64,000 nt of DNA from Meloidogyne chitwoodi (Eukaryota > Nematoda > Chromadorea > Rhabditida > Meloidogynidae), in NCBI GenBank assembly GCA_015183035.1, contig JACZZP010000005.1, forward strand, positions 1 to 64,000. Reading direction: 5' to 3'. The notes below the pieces were generated by a model. The model saw only the letters and a list, made by a program, of their open reading frames with translations, ran no database searches and was not told where the DNA came from. Position 1 is the first letter of the stretch. Every line of letters starts with the position of its first letter. Positions 13,974 to 28,931 of this stretch are shown here, piece after piece. The translations under genes and the position numbers were made by a program.

Positions 13974-15795
13974 CTATTCGAAGAAGGCTATTAGATACAT
14001 CATAAAAAGGCCAAGAAAGAATGCTGCAAGTTCTTTTACACTTTGCCAAATAGTAGACTTCTCCAAAAGCTCAGGGATCAATGAAACCTTAAAGAAAATT
14101 TCAAAATTAAAAGAAAAAACCAAAGAACCGTTCCAATATATATGAATCCACCGGCTGTAAATGGCAATGCCCAACTTTGTTCGACTTTTTCGGCAATGTT
14201 GGCAGCATCGACGTCCCACAGTGAGAGTGCACATCCCGCTAAGGCACCAAATGCAGTATACAACTGTATCAACATTGCCTTAATAAAAAAATTTCGTTTC
14301 CACAATCTTTAAAACATTTTAACCTTTTTCTTTGAGAAACCTGATTTAACCAGAATTGCAAAATCTCCAATCTCGTGCGGTATTTCATGAACAAGAACAG
14401 TTATCATGGTTACTTAAATTATATTTACAAAAAAAATTATTTTTTTAATAAACCAATTCCTATAGTTGTCCCTGCGATAAATGAAGCACCTATTGCCAAA
14501 CCATCAGTGAAATTGTGCATAAAATCTGCGACTAAATTTAGATAAGCTGCTACACGAATACTGGAAATCGTTGATTTTGATTCCTGAAAAAATTTAAACC
14601 ACTATAATCTTTTAATTTAAGACTAAAGTATAATGTTACTAACCTTATTCAAAATTTCTGTCATGCTATCAGTACTATCATCATCAGAATTTTTTGATTT
14701 TTCTTGGTTTGACTTTTTAATACCATGCGAATGACCGTGATGAGTTGCAGACCCTTCATTACGTATAAGTCGCACAATTTTCTCCACAATGAAGAATGTC
14801 ATAAAGCCTAAACAATTAGTGATAATTTATCATGAGGATAAATTCAAAATCATCTAATCACATAAAAGAAGTTCGAAAATTTTTTTCAGCTTGAGTTATA
14901 AAAAATTAATCCAAATCTTAAAAATCATATTTACAAAGTACAAGAAACAAACCAACGAGTACCCACGTTCCAACTGATAGGTCATGAGGAGTATGCGAAT
15001 CTCCGCCTCCATGTGAGTGGGAATGAGAATGTGAATGACCACCTCCAGGTGTTGCATGTGGGATCAAATGAAGAAAAGCATCACCAAGTAAACCTCCAGC
15101 TCCAAATGCCAACAATGTACGCAAAAGAGGTGACTCCTCATTTGCATTAGACTAAAAATATTAAAGTAATAAATGGAAAGAAAAAACAAACATTAATTGG
15201 AATAAATGCAAGAATGAGGCAAGGAAAAGCACTTATAAGCAAAGTTGAGCCGATAGAGTATGACCACAGACGAACTTGTGGGTTATTTAGAAAGGCAAAC
15301 CAACTGCAAATAATAAAATAAGTGTTTGGACAGATTAAGGTGAAAAAATGATATACCCATTTTCATTGTAAGGTTTATTTTCGTGTTGTATTACATTTGG
15401 AATTTTAGGCAAAGTACTAGCCAATCGTGATCGCTTTTCACTAGCCTTCGCATGAAGACATCCTTCATGAGAATGTGAATGAATGTGCCCTAGCTCGTCT
15501 TCTGATTCATGTAGTGTCTGAAATTTTTTTAAAATAAATGCATTTTAATAAATGCTTTTATCCTCTATTTTTTAAACAAACCTCTCAAGAACACCATGAT
15601 AAATTTAGATACTATACTGTCCTACCATTTATAAATGTGGAAATGAATTGTTAACGTTATCATTACCTCTTCATTCAATTCCCTGGTATATTTCAGATGT
15701 GGCGGTTCACTATCATGTGCATGATAATCATGTGCAAGAACAAAATAAAATTGAAGAGAGAATAGAAGTAAAAACAATAATTTTATTGAAATCAT
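13974..15795 (-). CDS. SLC39A7: ZIP7/SLC39A7 (Catsup/KE4) zinc transporter
   Basis: This is a ZIP-family transporter of the ZIP7 subgroup, which releases zinc from the ER or Golgi into the cytosol. The start at 15795 gives a hydrophobic leader ([16 protein letters not shown]) ending at LAHDYHAHD, a histidine-rich luminal start. Later exons show [10 protein letters not shown], a second His-rich loop ([15 protein letters not shown], about 15020), the family motif [12 protein letters not shown] (about 14510), [13 protein letters not shown] (about 14380) with its metal-binding histidines and glutamate, and the C-terminal [13 protein letters not shown] followed by VSLIPELL. The protein ends in LIAFFE at 13974. 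The gene is split by short introns. Its 5' end faces the 3' end of the dnj-8-like gene on the same strand. Assignment to the family is secure; the exact paralogue among nematode zipt-7 genes is not determined. Confidence 0.92.
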
Positions 15796-16243
15796 TAATC
15801 TATATAAATAATTTTGCTACAAATAACAAAAAATACATATATATTTATTTTAAAATTTATTGGTTGTAGGATTGTTACACGTCAATAATGGAAATTGGAT
15901 GAGAATTTACCCGACGTTTACTAAAATTATTTAGTAAAAGCAATGCGAAAATAGTCCCAATGATGCATAGGGAGTTGAGTAACAGCAATACATATTGAGA
16001 AAAAAAGTCATTTAACAAAAGTTGCGCAAACAAATATGTAAATGTGATGAGGGTGATACTAGGCTAGCCGCGGACCGATAAGTCGCGGGCCGCTTTGTAA
16101 ATACGTCAGACAATCCAACCAATTGAAAAAACGTCCGAAACTAATTTATTCAAAAAATGATAATTCTATAATACAAAAATATAAAGAGATTAAGTTTGAA
16201 TGGATGGAGATTTTGACAAATTGCTATTTTAAAGAATATTTTG
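15796..16243. other. Intergenic region upstream of ZIP7
   Basis: About 450 bp between the ZIP7 start and the dnj-8-like stop, both on the minus strand. It contains a short GC-rich island at about 16065-16100 (CTAGCCGCGGACCG and TCGCGGGCCGC) that stands out against the AT-rich surroundings. I see no gene. It probably includes the ZIP7 promoter. Confidence 0.5.
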
Positions 16244-18378
16244 TCATTTAAGTCTGTCTGGCCATTCGGGAACGTAGTAGCGACGAATAGTTCCTTCTAA
16301 AAGACGCTCCAAAAATATTGGAAAACCGTTTAAAACGTTCTCTACATTTGCCTGTTTATTTTCCTAAAAAGATAATATCACAGCTTGAAGAAAATAAGAA
16401 TTATCATATTGATGATATACTCATCGCATTCTCACCCTGGCAGAAACGCTGACCGATACTTCAATCTAATTGTGTTAAAGAAAAAATACAATTTAGAACG
16501 ATGGCACCCTAATGAACTTTTGAGGAGTATATCATTAAAGTCCATTTATTTTTGATAAATAAAACCTCAATGTGTACGGCTTTACTGGCGCGCATAGAAT
16601 TTTTATTGTTAATTCCTTTTTCATTGATGTATTGACTCTCTGCATCTTCCAAATCATCATCTCCTAATGCTTCCAGTTGGACAGTATTATGTGAAACATT
16701 TGGAGCACGATGCATAGGATGATAAATGGAGAAGTATAACCGCCAACCACATATAACCAGCACAGTTCCAATTGTATGTTTTGTGTTAATATTCTGCATA
16801 ATGAAGTTTGATTTAAAAATAGGCTATAATGTTCATCATTCAACTTGACTTTGAAGAATTAGCAATAAATTCCCCTCCCCCTACTATTCAAAAAAATGAG
16901 ATTTTAGTTAGTGTTTCAATGCTAGACACATTTTTTGGCATACATACCTTTAGTCGATCTTTGATAGTCGATTCCTTAACTCCTCTTGCATTTTTCTCAA
17001 ATGTTACCATGGGTGAGTCGTTTTCTTCTGTGACTGCTACGCAATTATCGTTCGAGTTTGTGTCCGTTGTCAGTGTTGTAATACTTGCGGAATCGATTTT
17101 CTTTTCTGAAGTGAATTTATTATCTTCAGGTAGTGTTAATTCCAATAGTGATCGGAACCAATTCAAATTTTTTGGAAGCAAAAGAAATCCAAACGAGAAC
17201 GTTTTGTTACTAAATATATGTGAAAAAATTCAAGAAATTGTTTTATGTTAGTTATATAAGAAATACTTTCTGAGACAATATATATGACGAGCAAACTGTT
17301 GCAAAAGTGTCTCTTTGCTCTCTACATCCACCAACACAATTATAGATCTGCAACCAGGCTTCAGTAAACGAATTAGTCCAAACTGTGTTTCTGCTCGCAA
17401 CTCGCGTAACATTGGACTCATTGTGCGCCATGCACGTGCCTGGATTCGCCGAAGCTTCTCACCTTCCGTTAATGGTATCTTTGGATCTTCTGGATGCCAT
17501 TCCTTAAGTTTGAATATTTAATGAATTCCAATTAAATAGGAAACATGACAGTTGATAAAATATGAAATTTTAATTTAAATGACCATGATAATTTAAAAAT
17601 CTAAGAATTACATTTTTTGTGTTTGATTCCTTTTGGTTACAAAATTTTGTTTGAGAATCTTCTTTAGCATTGTTCTGTCGTTTACGCTTGTTTTGTTCTG
17701 ATGTATCTAGTTTAATTTTATTCAATAAAAATCCAATCAGGAAAATGAAAACAAGAGTTCCCAAAACACTGATGAAAGGAAATACCTGCAAAAAATGGAA
17801 ATTTTACTTAAGCTAAATATAATGAATATTTTGCCAACATAAAAACGTCTCTAACTAATAAAAAATTTTTTTACATAATTGATAAAATCGGTTTGCTGTC
17901 TTCGAACAAAAGGCGTCCAACGGACATATTGGAACTGATAGAGCTGTTGATCGCGGAAGAAACGTTCATAATTTTGAGCATCACTGAACTGATCTTCGGT
18001 TAATCCAGTTTTGTCATATACTTGACGTCTTTCCATGGTTGATAAAATCTAAATAGTCAAAATATTAAGTTGTAAGTGTAAATCTAGAATACCTTATAAG
18101 CCCGATTTATTGCTAGGAATCGCTGTTCAGCACTTAAATCTTTATTTCTATCAGGATGCCTAAAAATACTTTCATTAGCTAAATTTTAAAATACAATACC
18201 ATTTTTTAACCAATCGTTTATACGCTTGCCGTATTTCATCCTGTGTTGAAGTTTTATGAATTTCTAAAATTTCATAAGGATCGAAACTAGTAGCTATTAC
18301 ATGATAATAACGTTGAAAATTATCAAGATGATAAATAATTAAAAAAATGAAAGCGAATTTTTTACAAATACGCAGCAT
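16244..18378 (-). CDS. dnj-8: DNAJC16-like membrane J-protein (C. elegans dnj-8 type)
   Basis: The start at 18378 gives a hydrophobic leader or signal anchor (FAFIFLIIYHL), then a J domain: DPYEILEIHKTSTQDEIRQA, VKKW spliced to HPDRNKD (the HPD motif, about 18150), and FLAINRAYKIL. Next come QVYDKTGLTEDQF and a region ending WTPFVRRQQTDFINYVKK. A transmembrane segment follows (FPFISVLGTLVFIFLIGFLL, about 17740), then EWHPEDPKIPLTEGE, and a second hydrophobic stretch near 16760. The C-terminus RRYYVPEWPDRLK ends at 16244. This order (J domain, thioredoxin-like region, membrane segment, conserved tail) fits DNAJC16. J proteins stimulate HSP70 ATPase, and DNAJC16 members act at the ER. The thioredoxin-like part is only partly traceable by eye. 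Confidence 0.82.
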
Positions 18379-18659
18379 CTTTTAACACTAAAGTCACATC
18401 TAATGCTTAAAAGCTATTTTTTAATTATTTGTAAGATAAAATAAGAAAAAAACAAAATTCAATATCATCCGCTACGAATGGTTTGTGAGAAATGAGCGGC
18501 ACGGAAAGGTACTGTCGACTATTAGAATAAATTTTAAGCAATCAGCTTAAGCCGCGCAGGCGGGCTTTACGTGTTATATTACATATGTTTATTTTCCTTT
18601 ATAAAACCTAATGCTTTTTCTTGTCAATAGTAGTTTTGATTTTGGTGTATTATTAAAAG

Positions 18660-20265
18660 ATGTTGTATCTCATAATCCCAACAATATTTTTCACAATTTA
18701 TTCATTTCCTGCATTATCTGACAAAGAAATACACCCAGCTCATCACACTAGAAGCACTTTTGATTCGAAGCATATGAATGAAAAGCACGATGTTGAAATG
18801 GATCACAAAGCCGTTTTAGGTAAAAATTTCCTTTTATTTTTCAATTACATAATTTTAGGGTCAGAGAAACAAGCTGATGAGTTCGATGACTTGCCGCCAG
18901 ATGAGTCTAAGAAACGTCTCCGGATCCTTGCACTCAGGTTACTATGTAAGATTAACAAAAATGGCGAAAAGTTATGTTATATCACCAATTTAAGTTTCGC
19001 TGACACATATTTCATATTTCCCAAAATTGTAATTTCCATAGTACATTCTTCTCTTTTAGGATGGACTTGAATAAGGTATAGTTTTTTTTGCAAAATATTT
19101 ATAGTTCACAACTACATGCAGGATGGATTTATTCTACCAAATGAACTGTCTGAGTGGGTGCACAATTCGCTTATGAGTGTCGACAATGAAGAGACCAAGG
19201 AGCGTTTTGATGAAATAGATGCCGGTATGAGTGATGGAATTCCAAATAAATTTTTATATTATTTTCGTATTTTTGAACTAGGAATATTTTCCATTATTTG
19301 TGGGGTACAAATTAGAAAATAAATTTTTACAAAATTAGACAAAGACGGCTCAATTACATGGTCGGAATATACACAAGAAGCTTTCGGAATTAATGCAGAA
19401 GATGAAGCCAATAAAGTGCTATCGGATTCTGATGATTTAAAAGTATATTTAATTTTATGTTCTTCTAACTAAATACTTCAAAATGATAACTGTTTTTTAA
19501 TTAAGTAGTTATTTAATTTTTTTCACTCTTTTATAATATTTAATTTTCAGTTGCTCGAAGAAGATCGTCGTTATTTTGCTGCAGCTGATTTAGATGAAGA
19601 TTTGAAATTAACTTTTGTTGAATTTGAAGCATTTCAGAATCCTGAACATGCCGAGCACATGCATGATTCACTTATTCAAGTTATTGTGATTTTTTCAACA
19701 TTTTTTCAATAAAAATTTAGAATACTCTTACTGAGAAGGATACAAATAATGATGGAAGAATAGACCTCTCAGAGTTTATGGGTGATTTGGCGAATGAACA
19801 GCTCAAATCCGAGTGGTAATCAATTTTTAAAGTTTCTTCTCTACCAAATGTTTAAGGTATTTGAGTGAGCAAGCACGCTTCCAAAATGAATATGACAAAA
19901 ACAAAGATGGCGTGTTAGAAGGGGAAGAGTTACGTGCATGGTTAGTCCCAAATTTGTGGCAAACAGCTAAACAAGAGGTTATTCATGATATAATTTTTAG
20001 ATATTACAAACAACTAAAACGAAATCAGAAAATTTTAAGCTCATCAATTTGTTGCAAAATATTTAAAAATTTCAGGCAGACCATTTGATTGAGGCAGCAG
20101 ATAGTGATAAGGTTACCAGCCAAAATAAGAAATTATTCTATATTTATATCATAGGATGGTAAACTCAGTATTGACGAAGTTGTGAATGCTTATAAGATAT
20201 TTGTCGGCTCTGAAGTTACTAACTATGGTGAACATTTGCTCAGTGTTTCTCATGAAGAATTATAG
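18660..20265 (+). CDS. calu-1: Calumenin/reticulocalbin-like EF-hand protein
   Basis: A CREC-family calcium-binding protein of the secretory pathway. The ATG at 18660 begins a signal peptide (MLYLIIPTIFFTIYSFPALS), followed by a His-rich stretch. EF-hand loops are visible as DLNK spliced to DGFILPNEL, DADKDGSITWSEY (about 19340), DLDEDLKLTFVEF, DTNNDGRIDLSEF, DKNKDGVLEGEEL and DSDKDGKLSIDEV, so six in all, the number expected for the family. The protein ends SHEEL, an HDEL-like ER-retention signal. Introns are short. It lies head-to-head with the dnj-8-like gene, with about 280 bp between start codons, so the two may share a promoter. The choice between calumenin and reticulocalbin names is uncertain. 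Confidence 0.9.
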
Positions 20266-21076
20266 GAATTTGTATGTTAAAAGTTAATATTTTTTTATTT
20301 TGAAACCATATAATATTTAAAAGTAGGCTTTCTTATGCAAATGTCTTCATGCATGCTATAAGATCGTTTGGAAGTGTTTTCTTCATTTTTGGTGCTCGTA
20401 TCTTTAAAACTGTAGTATTTATTGCTTTTCTAACTGGTCTCAATATATTTCAAATTCTTATTTCCAATTATCGAAAATTTACAGAACCTAAAGTTTTTCA
20501 AAGAAATTTGAAATTCCTAAACTAGTATTAAAAGTCGATTTTTTTCTTGGGTTTCTATTTACGTATTAGCTAGCTTTTCTATGAAAAAAGTTGTTTTAAT
20601 AATTTACTGATGTAAGGTTGGTGGAATTCTTTAGTAGAATTTTTACCAAATAGCCTAGATAAAATAATAACTTTTAATTTTTAATACTTCTAACCCTTAA
20701 TTGTGTGAAACATAATTTTAGTAGCTTTAGAATTACAATTTATTGATTTATGAGACATCTCAGTTTGAGGTTATGATATGGCATGGTACATCTACAGAGA
20801 ACATTATAAAGGTCAAGGACTAGAGACGGCCATTTAGTAATAAAAGATGAGTTCTTTTGTGGAATTTGTCAAAATCGTGAAAATATGATGTAAAATTTGA
20901 GGATATTATTTTGTTCCCACAATTTTACAAATTTGTTTTATCAAATTTTTAAATTTAAAAAGGTTTACCTGCTTTCTCAGGACAAATTGTGGGAACAAAT
21001 CCATGGAGAGATTTATTGGCTATTTTTAATTCAAATCAGAAGAAATACGTCGTTATATTGCAATTTCTGATTCACT
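20266..21076. other. Convergent intergenic region with a 16-bp inverted repeat
   Basis: About 810 bp between the stop codons of the calumenin and folliculin genes. No gene is supported. It contains a perfect inverted repeat, TTTGTTCCCACAATTT at 20910-20925 and its reverse complement at 20984-20999, with a 58-nt AT-rich spacer. Confidence 0.6.
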
Positions 21077-23717
21077 TTAGTTTTTTCGAGATGTTTGAGA
21101 TAAATCAAAACTAGGGATACCTCCAATATTTTCATCAATTTTTGCCATTTTTAAAACATGCTGCTTGTAACGTTTAGAAAGACCTTTTTGCCAAAAAAGA
21201 ATGACTGGCAAATCCTTAAATCATAAATTATTCAAAAAATTGTTAAAATAATAAAACCTGTGAGCGACATTTAATAATACGGATAATACGTTGAAGATCA
21301 ACCGCTTCATGTTGGTTTCTTAGTTGAAAAATAAGTTTAACATTATTGAGCCATTCATTACGTGTAGCACGCAGTGCACTTTCAAGTGTAAAGCCATTTA
21401 TCATTTTATCTTGAAAATAAAAATTAACAAGGTTAAATACTTAATATATGGATAGACAAAACGACACAAAAAGTAGTTGTGGCTTCCCAAAAGTTAGAGA
21501 ATTTTATTTCCCACTTTTCTTTGTAATAAACCGTCTGACAGTCATTTTTCGTAAGTTTTGCACTCCCAAATAATAGAATAAAAACCAAGTAAAAGTTGTC
21601 TATATCGCTTCACAAGAGTTGGCTTATCTGATTCTTCTCTTCGCGGAAAATTTATAACTAAAACATCAAATTTATCCAAAATGGAATGTATTTCTTGTGT
21701 ACTCTTATCATTAGTAACTTCTACATCATGCTTAATATTATTTTCGGAAAGTGTTAATAATAATATATTGGAAAGATGATTCGAAGGAATTACAAATTCG
21801 TGAGAGCATCCAAGAAAATTGTATCTATACGAAAAGTAGATTATAAAAAATTTTAAAATTTACTCAGAAGAATTAGAATATTGTACAGCATTTATATCTA
21901 ATCGAACACATCCTATTGGCAATAATTGAACAAGTGAGAGTAAAAACTTCTGACGCGCAATTAACGAGCTGCATTTAATTACCACCTAATAATTTAAAAA
22001 ATTCGATGTTTTAGAGCCTATATGATATCAAATAAACCTGTTCACCAATAATCACTTGCCAAATGAGCGCATCCAACAAAGCAGAATCCTGTTAAGCAAG
22101 GAATATAATCAAACACATGTTTTTTTTAAATATTATTTTATGTGAGATCGATAACACTAAAAGAGGTCCTCAATTTTCTTAAAAAAATACTTTCTTAAAT
22201 CATGTCCATCTTAAACAATTTTTTATCTTGAAAAAGAAACCAAAATGTGAGCAATATAGCGCAAATCTTCTAACTGGAGTAAAGATTGCTTAGATGAAAT
22301 TTGAGTAAACAATTCTTTTTCTTCCAGTGTTCCGCAAATATTTAATTCCGTCATCTTAAAAATAATCAAAAAAGAAATAAAATTTAAATTTACAGTAAGC
22401 ATGTCTTGAGTAGGGCTTCCTTCGAGTAAGATATCCCTATCTAAAAATATAATAAAAATTTCAAAAATAAACCAAAATATAAACCAAGAGAAGTCAAAGT
22501 TTTTAGCAAAGTAATCATTCGACTGAAATAATTTAATTAAAATAATAAAACCCAATAACCTGTGCAACAAAATAAAAATATGTTCATCATGTGTAATTAT
22601 TTTAAGACTACGAGAGGTATCTACCGCATATTGTCTAGGATAAAATTGATGGGGCAACCAATGATTTTTCACATTTGACGCTAATCTTAATTCAGCATCT
22701 TGTGCCTGCTCTTTTAAGAAAAAAGCATTGGACATCTCCTAAAAGATTTAAAGTTAATAGAGAAAAGTTAATCTAAAAGAAATTTTTATTCTACTGACAT
22801 ATTTGCAAGATAAAATTTTACAAACACAAATATTTTGATTAATCTAAAAAAACCTGTAATTTGGAAACAATTGAGAAAAGACTATTTGTGAGAAAATCAT
22901 AATGCCTAAGCAAAAGTAACTTGTCCATGCAAACCACAACTAATGAATAGCTACGATGAAATCCTCTAGATTTTACATCTCGTAATCTTAAAGTTTTTTA
23001 TTTATAGTTCGTGCGAAAGTTAGTAACCTGAAAGTATATGAGAGTGTATACCAATTCTCATCATCACCAAATAGAACAACACCATCATTTTCAGTGTCAT
23101 TTGATGCACAACCAAAGAGAATCCCTTCAGCACTATTTCGGAAATTTGAAGAATTCTGTTCATTTATCATCTGAGAAAATGAATGTGATGATGTGCTAGC
23201 AACAACGAAAGGGGCAGAGACCTCAACACTAAGCGATCGCAAACTAGCCTGCTTGAGTATTTGATTTAGACGCTCATTCACAGGCACCTTCATTGAGCGG
23301 AAAATAAAATTTTTGATAAAAATTACCTGGGAACTGGCATAACTAATTTCCGCGTCGATAGTATTGGAAAAGAGACCCATTCCTTGATCGAAAGAAGAAC
23401 AAGCTGCACATCGCAGCTCATCATCTACTATTTCACTACCACCATAAAGATCCCTAAAGAAATAAAGGATTCCATCCAAAGAAACCGATGAATCTGGAAT
23501 TAAATTTGTATAACATAAAGTGTTAAAGAACATAGATCAAACTGTAAACATTTTAAAAATTATTAAAAATGTATAAAAAACCTGAAGAATTAGAATGCAA
23601 TGACTTCTCTTGTCCTTCTAATTTCAAGTCTGACATTCTAATAGGTTGACAAGTGAAAACAACTCTTGGACCATGATTTTCGCAAAAATAACATAAGGCA
23701 GCCAACGCAGTTTGCAT
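21077..23717 (-). CDS. flcn-1: Folliculin (FLCN) orthologue
   Basis: Folliculin is a DENN-type protein that acts with FNIP as a GTPase-activating protein for RagC/D at the lysosome and links nutrients to TORC1 and AMPK. The first exon reads MQTALAALCYFCENHGPRVV, the conserved folliculin start. The second gives SVSLDGILYFF and a CxxC segment (RCAACSSF, about 23405). Downstream exons give EGILFGCASND, DENWYTLSYTFRLRDVKSRGF, SYSLVVVCMDK, LLHRLL, LEDLRYIAHILG and ALIWQVIIGEQVVVK, then a C-terminal DENN-like part (INFPRREESDKP, QLLLGFYSIIWECK, EWLNNVKLIFQLRNQ), ending at 21077 after SQTSRKN. The gene is compact, with introns of about 45 bp. Protein length, near 600 residues, suits the family. Confidence 0.88.
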
Positions 23718-24176
23718 ATGTATATATTTATGGATCTAAAAATTTTATTTTAAAAAAATCACAAACACTTAAAAACTGATGAGGATAAAGTGCTTTAACA
23801 TCCTAGGGACTAACTTACAATTAGTTAGGAAGATGAATTATTCGACACAACCGGCGTGTCATTACAAAACGGCAAGCGGCAGAATGCTACTGCGCCCAAA
23901 ATTGTACAAAACGGTAAAACCTAAATACTAGACGAAAATAATATAGGAACCTAGTGAAACAAAATTCTAATACTTTGATATACAACTTATTATGATTTGT
24001 GATGTCGATATGGAACAATTAACAATTTTTGGTCGGATTTAGCTGAGTTTACCAATAAATTAGATTGTATATACATATGTATTTGAAATTTAAAATAAAA
24101 ATTAAATATTTAATCCAATATTGTATATTTTTTTATCAAACAGTGTTTAAAAAACCAAAGTCAAAAATTAAAGTTA
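23718..24176. other. Intergenic region, folliculin promoter side
   Basis: About 460 bp between the folliculin start and the proteasome gene stop. It is AT-rich with a short GC-richer patch around 23850-23920 (AACCGGCGTG, AACGGCAAGCGGC). I see no gene. It presumably holds the folliculin promoter. Confidence 0.5.
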
Positions 24177-26106
<1,930 letters not shown>

Positions 26107-27861
26107 ATGAAGGTAAACGGTAGTTCATGGAAATTTGCACTCATCTTCTTGACTGGAATTATAATTGTATACATTGGGCAAGCCTGAGTAAAAATTTGCT
26201 AAAATAAATAATTTTCAGGCTGCACAATTGCTATTTTTGATTCATTGGCGATGGATTTATTGGAAAAATGAGGTTTATAATTTCAAAAAATTACATTACT
26301 TTTTAATTACCAGCAATGGCGACGTGTGTTGCCTTCTGATTGGATCGTTATTGATGTCTCTATTCACAACGAAGATCAAACTGGAGCATATCCTCATAAT
26401 CTTCTCTCATCTTTCTCCTCGTCCTCCTACGGTTCTTCCTCAAATTCGTCCCCTTCAACACTGACATTTATAAATGGGACTAGCAATGCAATATTGCCCA
26501 AACCTATTGTGCATGAGTTAATTTGCCCTAGGGATCAAAACTTACAAAAAGGCTGTTACGTTGTATTAGATGGTCCGAATGTATCTGGCAGGTAAATCAA
26601 CTTCAAAACATGAATGTTTAGGTTAACTTTCATCATTAGTGGATTTTCTCGCTTCCTTGTCATGGAACCGATGGGGCAGATAGCACTTGCTGAAGCGCCG
26701 CTGGAGTTTCCATTACGTTCGTTTTTCTGATTTTCTTTAAATAAAAATATACATCTTTATCATAATGCTCATTTTTATACGTAAAGATGCCAATTTCACC
26801 CGAGAGAATGCTCGTCAATGGCCACTGCTTTCAAAAAGTGCACCTCCAATGGTAATTGAGATATTGCTTTTTAAAAATAAGTATTTAACTTTACAGGATT
26901 ATCAAAGGGCTTTGGTTGCACAGCCATTCATAACACAAACGTTTGTACCTAGTATAATGCCTTCAAAAGTAACTGATGGAAAAACACGTCGAGTACTTTG
27001 TCTGGGACTACATGGCTCCACTGTTAATAGTTTCTTTTCCAATCTTTCAACTAAAGTATTTAGAAATTAATTTTGATAATTTTAATTAAAAATCAGTATG
27101 ATGTAACTGCAGTGGATTCAGAACCTGCATTACGTTATGTGGCCGAAAAGTGGTTTGGTTTTTCAGAGACCGAGCAACATCGCATTTTTGTTGAGAATCC
27201 AGTTTTCTACGTTGTAGCGCGAGCGGAATTAATGGAATCCGGAAGTGGTATGTGTTTTACTTATTATTTAATAAATATATTCTTCGTCTGCGCAGTAACA
27301 GTTCCTAAACATTTTGACTTCATCGTAGTGGATGTTTGTTATGGATTGGGCGCTGCGGAGAAAAGTCGTATTCAATGCCCAGTTAAAGAGTTTGAAGATG
27401 AGAAAGTTGTAATTGCTTTATCAAAGAATTTGGCTCCATACGGTCTGAAAATACTATAATTCATTTTGAGGTAGTATAAAATTTTTATAGGAACAATCGT
27501 GATGCACTTCTTTTCACTTTCGAGCAAATTTGATATACCAACGGTTGAAATAAAAATTTAAACTTTAGAATATTTTCATTATACTTTTAAGCAACACCAA
27601 TTGGCTAATCATGAACATAGAATTCTTCAACTCTTTAAGAAGCATTTTGGCAATTGTTACTTTCTCAGTATTGGCCCACATTTAGTAGCTTTTAAATAGA
27701 ATTTTCAACAAATATTTTTTATTCAGTTGTTGACTTGCACACGTCGAAAACAAATTACACGTGCTGCCTATATCACAACCTTTCGAAGTTTGCCAAGAGA
27801 ATTGCAAATGTATGCTGAGAATCAAGAACCAAAATTTTTCCTTGACTTGGAAGCACCGTGA
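26107..27861 (+). CDS. METTL13/spermidine-synthase-like methyltransferase domain protein, N-terminal membrane anchor
   Basis: The ATG at 26107 starts MKVNGSSW and a single hydrophobic segment (FALIFLTGIIIVYIG). Later exons give WIVIDVSIHNEDQTG, GCYVVLDGPNVSGR, and a Rossmann-type S-adenosylmethionine site: RRVLCLGLHGSTVNSF (glycine motif, about 27000), YDVTAVDSEPALRYVAEKWF (acidic end of strand 2) and FDFIVVDVCYGLG (about 27320). After LAPYG the splice model continues through TIVMHFFSLSSKFDIP, HRILQLFKKHFGNCYF and RKQITRAAYITTF to a stop at 27861. The fold fits spermidine-synthase-like or METTL13-type methyltransferases. The substrate is unknown, and the glycine motif reads LGLHGST where the usual form is GxGxG. 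The 3' exons are the least certain. Confidence 0.72.
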
Positions 27862-28223
27862 TATGTCTATTGGTGGATTGAGACAGACAAACGAAAAGAT
27901 GTTTGGTAACCTGAAATTCATATTTTTGGAACAGATTTTCCAACTTTCTAATTTTTTGATTCCATATTTCAATTTGGTGGATACAGAATCCCCATCTCAA
28001 TATTTTAAAATACCCGTAAAGACAAAGATTTTTTTGGTATGACAGTTGCGATTAACTTTTTAATTACTTTTTCCGTGCTGAATTGTATTCTATTATTTAA
28101 AAATCTGTCGATGACATTTGATAAATTTTCGAGCGATAAGAATTTGTTATTACGTAAAAGCTTCAAAACGTATACTATTTTTCCAAACAAAAATTAAGTT
28201 GAAAAGTTTATATTTTTAAATTT
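27862..28223. other. Convergent intergenic region
   Basis: About 360 bp of AT-rich sequence between the stop codons of the methyltransferase-like and saposin-like genes. No gene or clear repeat is seen. Confidence 0.5.
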
Positions 28224-28931
28224 TTAGTACAAATTTTGAAATTTTTCTTCTATGCTTAGTGACACGTTTTCTTTCTTATGCATCTTTTTCATTGTTGTTT
28301 GATCAATCTTTCCTTTTGTTTCTAATTTTGTTGATTTTTTTAAATTTATTTGTGTAGTAACATTCTCAATAGCTCCCAACTACAAAGAGATTATGTAAAT
28401 TTATCTATTGGACTTAGTAAAGAAATTTGTGAAAAAAACATCTACCTCTGGAATAGGTGAATATTTTTGAATTTGTTGGGCATGTTTTAACTCATCTGCT
28501 TCGTGTACAATTATTGGAAATTCATCATTACAAAAACCCTCTGCTTTACAAATATGTTCTATACTTTTTGTATGTAACATTTGCAAACGATCTATTGTTA
28601 TTCCATTTCTGCATTTTTCCACTTCTGATTCTTTTATTAGTGTAGAACAAGTTTTGAGTAATTCCTGCAGAACAGATAACTTTTATTTTAAATTTCGCTA
28701 ATTATAATTTAAAGAAGAAACATTTCTGAACTCTTCGGTACTGGTAGAAGTAAAGGATTGGTTGCGCCAGTGCCTGATCACCAAACGGCATACCAGACAT
28801 ATTTGATCAGTTGGAATAACATTCATATCAAGTATTTGTGGTTTTATTGATTCTTTTTTTCTTATTTTACAATTAACAAAGGAAATTAATTGAAGAATTA
28901 AAAAAAAGAAGTTTAACCAAAATTGAAACAT
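28224..28931 (-). CDS. Secreted saposin-B-domain protein
   Basis: The start at 28931 gives a signal peptide (MFQFWLNFFFLILQLISFVNC). A single saposin B-type domain follows: QICLVCRLVIRHW, ELLKTCSTLIKESEVEKC, and HICKAEGFCN across the intron near 28690. The six cysteines are spaced as in saposin-like proteins. The tail has the basic stretch NLKKSTKLETKGKID and ends ENVSLSIEEKFQNLY at 28224. Saposin-like proteins bind or disrupt lipids, and nematodes use them in digestion and defence. The ligand and role here cannot be read from sequence. The gene is small (about 190 residues) with short introns. Confidence 0.75.

Noticed and set aside
16065..16100. GC-rich island sharing TAGCCGCGG with the satellite
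   Set aside because: A shared 9-mer with no flanking similarity is too little to claim common origin.
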